From Aedoeadaptatus coxii (lineage in GTDB: Bacteria > Bacillota > Clostridia > Tissierellales > Peptoniphilaceae), in assembly GCF_001553115.1 (NCBI RefSeq), contig NZ_KQ960181.1:75715-139714 (forward strand): a DNA stretch of 64,000 bases, in the 5' to 3' direction. Every line of letters starts with the position of its first letter. The stretch's first letter is position 1. Positions 16,997-25,088 of this stretch are shown here, piece after piece. The translations under genes were made by a program, and so were the position numbers. The notes under the pieces are model-generated. The model searched no databases and had not been told where the DNA came from. It worked only from the letters and a program-made list of their open reading frames with translations.

Positions 16997-17025
16997 TTGA
17001 CAAAACACGCCACCTTCCATATAAT
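16997..17025 (+). promoter_or_regulatory. Consensus promoter of the tRNA-Ser / SRP RNA unit
   Basis: TTGACA at 16997-17002 and TATAAT at 17020-17025 are separated by exactly 17 bases. Transcription would start about ten bases before the mature tRNA-Ser. Confidence 0.85.
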
Positions 17026-17043
17026 TATATACTGTAATCCAAT

Positions 17044-17135
17044 GGAGAGATGGTTGAGTTGGTTTAAGGCGCTCGCCTGGAAAGCGGGTATACGTTAATA
17101 GCGTATCGGGGGTTCGAATCCCCCTCTCTCCGCCA
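17044..17135 (+). tRNA. tRNA-Ser (GGA anticodon)
   Basis: The 7-bp acceptor stem GGAGAGA/TCTCTCC closes a class II tRNA with a long variable arm (TATACG...CGTATC). The anticodon loop is CTGGAAA, with GGA at positions 34-36. The T arm has GGTTCGAATC and the 3' CCA is encoded. It reads TCC and TCT serine codons. The SRP RNA follows after a few bases, probably on the same transcript. Confidence 0.95.
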
Positions 17136-17142
17136 GGAAAAG

Positions 17143-17415
17143 TTTGCCATGCTAGATGGGGAGTTAGCGGTTCCCTGTAACTTGCAGTCCGCTATAGCAA
17201 GATTGAATTCCCGGCATAGCATTTATTTTTTTGCAGTCTGCCCGAAACAAGTGATGTTGATGAGCAGGTCCTGCGCAATAGACCCTTGCGAACCGTGTCA
17301 GGTCTTGACGGAAGCAGCACTAAGTAAGTCAGTCTATGTGACGCAGATTAGCCTTCTCTGAGTTAACTATTTCGGTAACGTGTGGAGATTAAATGCAACG
17401 TCGGGTGCATGGTTA
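17143..17415 (+). ncRNA. ffs: Signal recognition particle RNA, large type with Alu domain
   Basis: This stretch of about 270 bases aligns by eye with the Bacillus-type SRP RNA: an Alu region (TTGCCATGCTAG, then GGGGAGTTAGCGGT, CCTGTAACTTGCA), AGGTCCTGCGCAA, then the SRP54-binding helix 8 with GTCAGG and GAAGCAGC (17297-17318), and a 3' closing strand near GTGCATGGTT. It is the RNA scaffold of co-translational membrane targeting. The apical loop of helix 8 reads UUGACG where GGAA-type loops are usual. A terminator follows at 17426. Confidence 0.92.
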
Positions 17416-17425
17416 CATATAAAAA

Positions 17426-17451
17426 GGGAGCGGCATAGCCGCTCTTTTTTT
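17426..17451 (+). terminator. Terminator of the SRP RNA gene
   Basis: The stem GAGCGGC/GCCGCTC with an ATA loop is followed by at least seven T residues. Confidence 0.9.
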
Positions 17452-17457
17452 GCGCAG

Positions 17458-17492
17458 AGAAAAGGTCTACGTCCGTGACGCAGACCTTTTTC
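17458..17492 (-). terminator. Terminator of the ilv operon
   Basis: The stem AAAGGTCT/AGACCTTT with a 13-base loop lies just beyond the ilvD stop. It could act in both directions. Confidence 0.65.
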
Positions 17493-17501
17493 TCATTCTA
17501 T

Positions 17502-19175
17502 CTATTCATACATATCGAGAACTGCTCCCTTGTCCGATGTGGTGACGAGGCCGCGATAGCGTTTCAACCACCCTTTAACGGGGCTCAGCTCTTTCGGTTG
17601 AAATTTTTCGCGTCGTGCTTCGAGTTCGTCATCATCTACGACCAAGTGAATACTGTAATTGGGAATGTCGATTTCGATTAAATCCCCTTCTTCTACCAAG
17701 GCGATGATGCCGCCCAGAGCCGCTTCCGGAGACACGTGGCCGATGGAGGCGCCGCGGGAAGCGCCTGAAAAACGACCGTCGGTAATTAATGCCACCGATT
17801 CATCGAGCCCCATACCCGCAAGGGCCGATGTGGGATTTAACATTTCCCGCATACCCGGCCCGCCCTTCGGGCCTTCGTAGCGAATGACGACCACATCCCC
17901 TTTTCGGATGTCGCCCCCATAAATCGCCTCGATGGCCTCGTCTTCCGAATCGAAGACGCGGGCAGGACCTTTATGGGTCAGCATTTTATTGCTGACGGCA
18001 CTTCGCTTGACGACGCAACCTTTAGGCGCAAGATTGCCGAATAAAATGGCCAAGCCGCCTACTTCCGAATAAGGCGATGCGATAGGGCGAATAACGTCGG
18101 GATTGAGGTTCTCGCCGCTTTCGATGACGTCACCGAGATTGCGACCGGTAACCGTCATAACATCTAAATGAAGCAAGTTCTTTTTCGCGAGCTCCTTTTG
18201 TACGGCTCGTATGCCGCCGGCGCGGTAAAGATCTTCCATGTGATGATGACCTGCCGGTGCGAGATGGCAAAGATTAGGCACCCGTTCGCTCATGGTATTG
18301 AAAAGATTTAAATCCACATCGATGCCCGCTTCCGTGGCAAGTGCCAGGAGATGCAATACCGTATTGGTGGAACACCCTAGGGCCATATCACAGGTAATGG
18401 CGTTTTCCACGGCCTTCGCGTTAAAGATATCGCCCATACGCACATCTTTTTTCAAAAGCTCCATGACGGCAAAGCCGCTTTCCTTTGCCAGCCGCCGTCT
18501 TTCGGCGTAAACCGCGGGAATCGTGCCGTTGCCGGGAAGGGCGAGGCCCACGGCTTCACTTAAACAGTTCATGGAATTGGCGGTATACATACCGGCGCAG
18601 GATCCACAGGAAGGGCAGGCGCTTTTTTCAAACACTCGCAATTCCTCTTCGCTCATGGTGCCGCCTTTGACGCTCCCTACGGCTTCAAATACTTTGGAAA
18701 GAGAGGCTTCTCCCTCTCTCCCCTTTCCCGCCAACATAGGGCCTCCGCTTACGACGACGGTGGGAAGATTTAATCGTAATGCGCCCATGATCATGCCGGG
18801 CACGATTTTGTCGCAATTGGGAACGAGAACCAGGGCATCTAAAGCGTGAGCAACGGTCATGGTTTCTACGGAATCGGCGATCAATTCTCTGGAGGGAAGA
18901 GAATATTTCATGCCCTCGTGGCCCATGGCGATGCCGTCGCAAACGCCGATGGAGGGGATTAAAATCGGCGTGCCGCCGTTCATTAAAATACCTTCTTTTA
19001 CGGCCTCGCTTACTTTATCTAAGTGGGTATGCCCCGGCACCATTTCGCTGTAGGCGCTGATGACGCCGACGAGGGGCCGTTCAAGTTGGGCGTCGGTAAA
19101 GCCTAAGGCGTAAAACAAACTTCGGTTCGGCGCCCGATTGACGCCGCGAAGCACGCGATCGCTGGTGCGCTCCAT
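17502..19175 (-). CDS. ilvD: Dihydroxy-acid dehydratase IlvD
   Basis: This 557-residue iron-sulfur enzyme dehydrates dihydroxyisovalerate and dihydroxymethylvalerate in valine, leucine and isoleucine synthesis. Cluster cysteines are in [11 protein letters not shown] and [18 protein letters not shown]; the C-terminal swivel domain has [12 protein letters not shown] and IGHVSPEA. It is the last gene of the ilvBNCD operon, one base after ilvC. Its length is normal for the family. Confidence 0.96.
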   Translation of the reverse strand: MERTSDRVLRGVNRAPNRSLFYALGFTDAQLERPLVGVISAYSEMVPGHTHLDKVSEAVKEGILMNGGTPILIPSIGVCDGIAMGHEGMKYSLPSRELIADSVETMTVAHALDALVLVPNCDKIVPGMIMGALRLNLPTVVVSGGPMLAGKGREGEASLSKVFEAVGSVKGGTMSEEELRVFEKSACPSCGSCAGMYTANSMNCLSEAVGLALPGNGTIPAVYAERRRLAKESGFAVMELLKKDVRMGDIFNAKAVENAITCDMALGCSTNTVLHLLALATEAGIDVDLNLFNTMSERVPNLCHLAPAGHHHMEDLYRAGGIRAVQKELAKKNLLHLDVMTVTGRNLGDVIESGENLNPDVIRPIASPYSEVGGLAILFGNLAPKGCVVKRSAVSNKMLTHKGPARVFDSEDEAIEAIYGGDIRKGDVVVIRYEGPKGGPGMREMLNPTSALAGMGLDESVALITDGRFSGASRGASIGHVSPEAALGGIIALVEEGDLIEIDIPNYSIHLVVDDDELEARREKFQPKELSPVKGWLKRYRGLVTTSDKGAVLDMYE

Positions 19176-19176
19176 G

Positions 19177-20166
<990 letters not shown>

Positions 20167-20167
20167 T

Positions 20168-20659
20168 TTAATCATCCTTTCTTTCGCGGTCCATGGTGAT
20201 GGCGCCGCCTCTTTGTACTTCCAATGGGCTAAATTCGTTTACGGCATCTAAGAAGCCTTCGATTTTTTCAGGTCTGCCCACCACTTCCAGGACTAAACTT
20301 TTCCCTGAACGGTGGACGACTTGGATGCGGTAGGTGTCCATAATATCTTGTAGCGCCACATCCGTTGCATACGATGTCGGGATGCGCACGAGGGCGCTTT
20401 CCCTTACGAGGCTGCTATCCTTCTCCACCATTTCCACACTTAAAACATCTTGCAGATTTTTGATTTGGTAATAGACCAGGCGACGATCGCGAGGCGCTAT
20501 GTCGGCGGAAAAATTGACGACACACTGATCGTCCTCCGGCTTGCTGTAGCAGGACATGGAGGTAATCTTGGAGCCGATTCTGGAAAGCACGCCGACGACG
20601 CGGTTTAAATTGCCAACATTATTGCTCAGTCTAAGTTTTATTAATTGATTATTTTCCAT
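20168..20659 (-). CDS. ilvN: Acetolactate synthase small (regulatory) subunit
   Basis: This 163-residue protein has an N-terminal ACT domain ([20 protein letters not shown]) that binds branched-chain amino acids for feedback control, and a C-terminal domain contacting the IlvB catalytic subunit (residues 80-163, including [16 protein letters not shown]). It starts four bases after the ilvB stop and its end abuts ilvC, so translation is coupled through the operon. Confidence 0.95.
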   Translation of the reverse strand: MENNQLIKLRLSNNVGNLNRVVGVLSRIGSKITSMSCYSKPEDDQCVVNFSADIAPRDRRLVYYQIKNLQDVLSVEMVEKDSSLVRESALVRIPTSYATDVALQDIMDTYRIQVVHRSGKSLVLEVVGRPEKIEGFLDAVNEFSPLEVQRGGAITMDRERKDD

Positions 20660-20663
20660 TGCT

Positions 20664-22316
20664 CTACTCCATGATTCGATCGTCGACCGTTCCTCCCGGC
20701 GGAATCATGGGAAGCACTTTTTCGTCGGGATCGACTAATACCTCGATCACCGTCGTGCCGCCATGTTCTCTTGCCTTGAGGAGGGCCTGAGTTAAACTTT
20801 CTCTCGTTTCCGCCCGGTAACCTTTGGCTCCGAAACTTTCGGCGAGTTTGACGTAGTCCGTCGCCAAATCCGTATGGGTTGCGGAATAACGCTTGTCGTA
20901 TAAAAGAGTTTGCCACTGACGCACCATGCCGAGGCTTTGGTTGTTCATTACGACGACGGTGAGATTTAAACCGTAGCGAACGGATGTGGCCAGCTCGTTT
21001 AAATTCATGTGAAATCCTCCGTCGCCGGTAACGACGACTACCGATTCCTCGGGGTGCGCCAGGGCTGCGCCCATGCCCGCTCCCAAACTGAACCCCATGG
21101 TTCCCAGACCGCCGCTGGTTAAAAAACGGCGAGGTTTCATGCGGCCGCAATATTGGGCCGTCCACATTTGATTTTGCCCCACATCGGTGACAAAAAAGAG
21201 ATCGTCATCGAAGGCCTTTCGTATGTCGCCGATAATGGCGTAGGGATTTAAACCTTCTTTTTCGGGAACATAATCTTCTTCTTTGAATTCTCGAATTTTC
21301 TTTCGCCAATCGCAATGTTCCATGGGCTCCAATTTTTCGACCAAACGATTGAGGGCATCTTTTAAATCCCCTAAAAGGGAAAGATCCACGTCTACATTTT
21401 TTGCAATTTCACTTGGGTCCACATCCATTTGAACGACGGTAGCTTTCGCCGCAAACCGTTTGGCGTTCAACGCCACCCGATCGGAAAAACGAACGCCGAC
21501 GCCGATTAAAAGATCGCATTCGTCGATGGCCATATTCGACGACACTCTGCCGTGCATGCCCACCATGCCGAGGTTTAATTCGTCTTCATAACCTAGTACC
21601 CCGATGCCCATAATCGTGTGAACTGCCGGAATCTTGCAACGATCGATGAGCTTTCTAAGTTCGCGAAAACTTTCAGATGCCGTTACCCCGCCGCCGCTGT
21701 AGATCACCGGCTTTTTCGCCTTGCGGATCAGTTCGGCCAATCTGTCGAGATCTGCCTCGTCTACTTTTTCAAGGCTTTCCACCTCGCAGGCCGCCGGAGC
21801 GTCATAGCTTACGGATGCTTGTAAAACATCTTTCGGTATATCGATGAGGACCGGGCCCTTACGGCCGGAATTGGCAATGGCAAAAGCCCGCGTCACAGTG
21901 TCTTGTAATTCTTCAACCTTTCGCACGACGAAATTGTGTTTCGTGACGGAAAGGGTAATACTCGCAATGTCCACTTCCTGAAAGGCATTTCGCCCCGCCA
22001 GATTTTGGCTTACATTGCCCGTGATACAGACCATGGGAACGGAATCCATATAAGCTGTGGCAATTCCCGTTACCAAATTCGTAGCGCCCGGGCCACTGGT
22101 GGCAATAACGACGCCGGTTTTTCCCGTCGAACGGGCGTAGCCGTCGGCAGCGTGAGTAGCTCCCTGCTCATGGCTGGTTCGAATGACCTTCAGCTCCTTT
22201 CGATCATAAAGAGCGTCGTAAATATCTAACACGGCACCGCCGGGATAGCCAAAAAGCACATCCACGTCGCGGTCCACTAAACACTGAACAAGAAGTTCTG
22301 CACCTGTTAACTGCAT
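20664..22316 (-). CDS. ilvB: Acetolactate synthase catalytic subunit
   Basis: This 550-residue thiamine-diphosphate enzyme condenses two pyruvates, or pyruvate with oxobutyrate, the first common step of branched-chain amino acid synthesis. The N-terminal domain has FGYPGGAVLDIYDAL and the activating glutamate in TSHEQGATHAADGYAR; the FAD domain is central; the TPP motif GDGGFHMNLNEL, then NNQSLGMVRQWQ, is C-terminal. GGAGGTGG precedes the ATG. It opens the ilvBNCD operon behind a T-box and a small leader ORF. Confidence 0.96.
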   Translation of the reverse strand: MQLTGAELLVQCLVDRDVDVLFGYPGGAVLDIYDALYDRKELKVIRTSHEQGATHAADGYARSTGKTGVVIATSGPGATNLVTGIATAYMDSVPMVCITGNVSQNLAGRNAFQEVDIASITLSVTKHNFVVRKVEELQDTVTRAFAIANSGRKGPVLIDIPKDVLQASVSYDAPAACEVESLEKVDEADLDRLAELIRKAKKPVIYSGGGVTASESFRELRKLIDRCKIPAVHTIMGIGVLGYEDELNLGMVGMHGRVSSNMAIDECDLLIGVGVRFSDRVALNAKRFAAKATVVQMDVDPSEIAKNVDVDLSLLGDLKDALNRLVEKLEPMEHCDWRKKIREFKEEDYVPEKEGLNPYAIIGDIRKAFDDDLFFVTDVGQNQMWTAQYCGRMKPRRFLTSGGLGTMGFSLGAGMGAALAHPEESVVVVTGDGGFHMNLNELATSVRYGLNLTVVVMNNQSLGMVRQWQTLLYDKRYSATHTDLATDYVKLAESFGAKGYRAETRESLTQALLKAREHGGTTVIEVLVDPDEKVLPMIPPGGTVDDRIME

Positions 22317-22406
22317 CTCTATTCCACCTCCATCTTTTGTAAACTAAGGGGCTTTATCGACTGAAAGCCCGGTTTCGATATTGCATTTTATTTACAACAT
22401 CATCAG

Positions 22407-22484
22407 CTAACCATCAGGATCGCCGCCGCTCATAATCTCAGAAAAAATAAAAACAAAACTTTTTTGAATACAACGCTTTAACAC
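22407..22484 (-). CDS. Putative 25-residue leader peptide before ilvB
   Basis: A strong AAGGAGGAG site precedes a GTG at 22484. The frame encodes MLKRCIQKSFVFIFSEIM followed by SGGDPDG and a TAG stop. It lies after the T-box terminator and before ilvB. A 7-pair hairpin (GGGCTTT/AAAGCCC) lies between its stop and the ilvB ribosome-binding site. It could be a regulatory peptide whose translation affects ilvB expression. I do not recognise a named family. It contains two Ile codons but no Leu or Val run, so classic starvation attenuation is not obvious. Confidence 0.5.
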   Translation of the reverse strand: MLKRCIQKSFVFIFSEIMSGGDPDG

Positions 22485-22501
22485 TTTATCTCCTCCTTTT
22501 T

Positions 22502-22740
22502 CTAAATAAAAAAACCGCACCACCATCATCCCAAGGGACGATGATGACGCGGTACCACCCTAATTATCGGGCAAGCCCGATCACTCATTCGTCTGTAACG
22601 TGACGTGGACGTCGCATTTTACTAAATTCGAATGCGAAGCGAGAAAGTGATTCGAAATTAATAGTACCCAATCCTTCACACCAAACCGGATCTCTCTGAG
22701 GGCTTTTCTTAATTCCCGTCTTTCTCTTTGCGATGTATTG
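22502..22740 (-). promoter_or_regulatory. T-box leader of the ilv operon, probably isoleucine-specific
   Basis: The conserved T-box sequence AGGGTGGTACCGCG lies at 22561-22548 (minus). It is followed by a terminator stem (CATCATC...GATGATG, 22508-22556) with a T run, so uncharged tRNA would switch terminator to antiterminator. Stem I features (AGAGAGATCCGG, GGTGTGAA) precede it. In the specifier region the minus strand reads CGAATCAC; ATC at 22651-22649 followed by A fits an isoleucine codon best. The alternative TCA (Ser) breaks the purine-after-codon rule and does not fit the operon. Confidence 0.88.
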
Positions 22741-22746
22741 TCCAGA

Positions 22747-22775
22747 ATTATATTAAAATAATTCCCGGATGTAAA
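22747..22775 (-). promoter_or_regulatory. Promoter of the ilv operon leader
   Basis: On the minus strand TTTACA (22775-22770) and TATAAT (22752-22747) are 17 bases apart, just upstream of the T-box transcript. Confidence 0.85.
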
Positions 22776-23118
22776 GGGGAAATTTTCAATTTATTTATTT
22801 TATCCTCTAAACATTTTAATATTTCAATGCTGAAATCCGCTGGCTTCAATGATTATAGCATGACGAAAAAAATAATATTTTTCTCTAAAAAATCGTGCCG
22901 TCATACTATATTTTATTCTGTCGTACTACTTATTACGGGATATAACACTATATTTTTCTTTTATTTTCATGAAAATAAATAATTCTTACGCATCGCTTTT
23001 TCGTCATTCTTTTTCGTTAGTGGTGTTCTTTTATAAATTCACTGAACTTTTTCGTTTAATTGTTCAATTAAATAATGGCGAATTTTCTTTTTTCACACGC
23101 TTCTCCGTTTTTTGCGCA
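22776..23118. other. AT-rich intergenic region, no gene recognised
   Basis: About 340 AT-rich bases lie between the ilv promoter and the terminator of the ispE-coupled gene. Short frames here lack ribosome-binding sites and protein-like composition. I see no RNA gene. Confidence 0.5.
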
Positions 23119-23148
23119 ATAAAAAACCGCAGGCTTTTCACCTACGGC
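23119..23148 (-). terminator. Terminator overlapping the end of the ispE-coupled gene
   Basis: The stem CCGTAGG/CCTGCGG followed by six T on the minus strand. The stop codon of the gene lies inside the hairpin. Confidence 0.75.
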
Positions 23149-23809
23149 GTAAATAACGTTCTTTCTTTTTTACTTCTCCTCGAAGCCAGGGATGATTGTA
23201 ATAGGTTCTGAAGCGTACGGGCTCTTGGAAAATTTCCTCCACGCACCGCTCAAATTCAAAATCACGAGCGGTCCAATAAAATCGTAAATCCCCATCCCCC
23301 TCGTCTTTTATATCCCTTTCCACCCAAAGGGATAAGGGATCAACGACGGAAATATGTTTCTCGCCGAAAGCGCGGCGAAAATCATCGGCTCTGTAACTGT
23401 AACCGGGCAGCGCCAGAACGACTTTTTCAGTATGTTCCGGTATTCGCTCCATGTAATTATCCAAAATATCCAAGACGAAGCTGCGCTGAAAAAGGCCGTC
23501 GGAAATGGCAAAATTTAATAAAGACGTGTCCATTCCCTGGGCGCCGGTATCCAACATAAGGCCCTCATAGCCCTCGCCGTTCACCACGCGAAAATAATCC
23601 CGCCGTCCTTCCGTTTTTGTAGGGTGGACGGTGAAGTAATGTTTTATTTTCATGCGATCCATGCGATTCTCGGTTTTCTCTAAAAAATCCTCCACCGAAC
23701 CCTTCGGATCGAATAAAAGGGTCATATTCAATGCAGGCCGCATTTTATGAATGGCGCAGGCCACGTATGCGCCGGTAATATCTTGAAAGGCGATGCCCAG
23801 TCTATCCAT
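23138..23809 (-). CDS. Conserved-looking protein of unknown function, coupled to ispE
   Basis: This 223-residue soluble protein has no family I recognise. It starts MDRLGIAFQDITGAYVACAI; later blocks are KIKHYFTVHPTKT, a GAQGMDTSLLNFAISD segment and VVLALPGYSYRADDFRRAF. No signal peptide or membrane span is visible, and the C-terminus is basic (KKKERYLRRR). The ATG at 23809 has AGGAGAAGG and overlaps the ispE stop by eight bases, so it is translationally coupled to ispE. A frame extension to 23854 exists but has no ribosome-binding site. Confidence 0.75.
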   Translation of the reverse strand: MDRLGIAFQDITGAYVACAIHKMRPALNMTLLFDPKGSVEDFLEKTENRMDRMKIKHYFTVHPTKTEGRRDYFRVVNGEGYEGLMLDTGAQGMDTSLLNFAISDGLFQRSFVLDILDNYMERIPEHTEKVVLALPGYSYRADDFRRAFGEKHISVVDPLSLWVERDIKDEGDGDLRFYWTARDFEFERCVEEIFQEPVRFRTYYNHPWLRGEVKKKERYLRRR

Positions 23810-24629
23810 TCCCTTCTCCTGATGTTCTCGTTCTCGTCTTGATGACTGTCTCATATTTCTCTTTCAGTATAGCATAAGCCGCGTCTCGTGACGGTATGCT
23901 GTCAAAAAATCCATAAACCGTTGGCCCCGATCCCGTCATGTGAGCAAATCGAGCGCCTGCTGTGTAAAGGGCGTCGATCATCTCCGCAATCTCATGATGT
24001 TTTGCGGCGACCCCGTCCATTAAATCGTTGGCCACAACCTCTTTCAGCGCCGAAAGATTTCCCTCTTGAAGCATGCGCACCGTCTCCTCCGCACTGCCCT
24101 CGCCCCTTGTCTTCCACAAGCTGTACGCTTCGGGCGTGGACACGGAAAAACCGGGATTTAACAGGATGACGGGATATGAAGGGATCTCCACCCCTTCCAG
24201 TTCGTCGCCGATTCCCCTGCCGATGGCGGACTTGTTGTAAAAGCAATAGGGGAAATCCGCGCCTAAGGAAACACTCGCCTCCATGAATTCGTCGTCGTTT
24301 ACCGGCAGTTTGTAAAGATCGCGCACATCGCGCATAACAGCTGCGCCGTCCGCCGTTCCCCCGGCCAAGCCTGCGCCTACGGGAATGTTTTTTTCTATGG
24401 AAATGGTAACGGGAAGTTTTCCAAAGCGTTTTTCTAAAAACCTATGGCCTTTTACCATAAGGTCGTCTTTCCCGAAATGAGGGCCCCTGATGGAAAAATG
24501 ATCGGATTTTTCAACGGAAAGGTCATCATAAAGATCGACGGGTAAAAAAACAGTTTCGATGGTGTGGTATCCGTCTTCCCGCTTCGAGCGAATCCAAAGG
24601 CCCACATTGATTTTTGCAAAGGCGCGCAT
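23802..24629 (-). CDS. ispE: 4-diphosphocytidyl-2-C-methyl-D-erythritol kinase IspE
   Basis: This 275-residue GHMP-family kinase phosphorylates CDP-methylerythritol in the MEP route to isoprenoids. It has the N-terminal AFAKINVGL, the phosphate loop PVGAGLAGGTADGAAV and the C-terminal MTGSGPTVYGFF. GGGAGG lies upstream of the ATG at 24629; an ATG four codons earlier would include that ribosome-binding site in the gene. It follows veg and its terminator, and its end overlaps the unknown gene at 23138. Confidence 0.94.
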   Translation of the reverse strand: MRAFAKINVGLWIRSKREDGYHTIETVFLPVDLYDDLSVEKSDHFSIRGPHFGKDDLMVKGHRFLEKRFGKLPVTISIEKNIPVGAGLAGGTADGAAVMRDVRDLYKLPVNDDEFMEASVSLGADFPYCFYNKSAIGRGIGDELEGVEIPSYPVILLNPGFSVSTPEAYSLWKTRGEGSAEETVRMLQEGNLSALKEVVANDLMDGVAAKHHEIAEMIDALYTAGARFAHMTGSGPTVYGFFDSIPSRDAAYAILKEKYETVIKTRTRTSGEGNG

Positions 24630-24642
24630 AATTCCTCCCAAT

Positions 24643-24665
24643 AAAAAAGCTCCATTGAAGGAGCT
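24643..24665 (-). terminator. Terminator between veg and ispE
   Basis: The stem AGCTCC/GGAGCT followed by six T on the minus strand, right after the veg stop. Confidence 0.8.
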
Positions 24666-24668
24666 CTA

Positions 24669-24935
24669 TTACGAAATTTTTAAATCAGACGAATCTACGT
24701 CTTCTTCTAAAATGGCAATTTTTACCGTAGAGGTTAAGACATCGGAGTAGGTAAAGGAGATGTTTCTATCCGTCAGCCCTTCCGATGAAATCGTCACGAC
24801 AAAAAGCGACGGGTAAACTGCCTTTAAAATTCCCTTTCGCGTAACAATTCGCTTTCGACCTCTGTTGGCTTTTACGATCACGTGCTTGCCGATATGTTCC
24901 GACAATTCGTTTTTGATCATATCTACTTGTGTCAT
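24669..24935 (-). CDS. Veg family protein
   Basis: This 88-residue protein matches Veg of Bacillus, a small protein that promotes biofilm gene expression by antagonising SinR there; its role elsewhere is unclear. Shared blocks are LSEHIGKHVIVKANRGRKR, ILKAVYPSLFVV and SFTYSDVLTSTV. The ATG at 24935 (GGGCGG site) suits the family N-terminus; an upstream in-frame ATG at 24956 lies only about a dozen bases from the predicted transcription start. The veg-ispE order is the one found in many Firmicutes. Confidence 0.88.
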   Translation of the reverse strand: MTQVDMIKNELSEHIGKHVIVKANRGRKRIVTRKGILKAVYPSLFVVTISSEGLTDRNISFTYSDVLTSTVKIAILEEDVDSSDLKIS

Positions 24936-24974
24936 GTGAACCGCCCTTCTACCCATTCATCCACTTATATAACA

Positions 24975-25003
24975 AGTATACAATGATCGATTTAAATTGT
25001 CAA
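24975..25003 (-). promoter_or_regulatory. Consensus promoter of veg
   Basis: On the minus strand TTGACA (25003-24998) and TATACT (24980-24975) are exactly 17 bases apart. Confidence 0.85.
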
Positions 25004-25056
25004 GGAAAGTAACGCTATATAATACCGCAAAATTCTAAGACGGTCAAGGGTCTAAT

Positions 25057-25084
25057 CAAAAAAGAGGAGTGATTTCACTCCTCT
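25057..25084 (-). terminator. Terminator of the 5'-nucleotidase gene
   Basis: The stem GAGGAGTG/CACTCCTC followed by six T on the minus strand. Confidence 0.85.
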
Positions 25085-25088
25085 TTCA

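Noticed and set aside
22728..23211. Two overlapping AT-rich plus-strand frames after the ilv promoter
   Set aside because: They begin within the promoter/leader region, have no ribosome-binding site, and read as random hydrophobic sequence.
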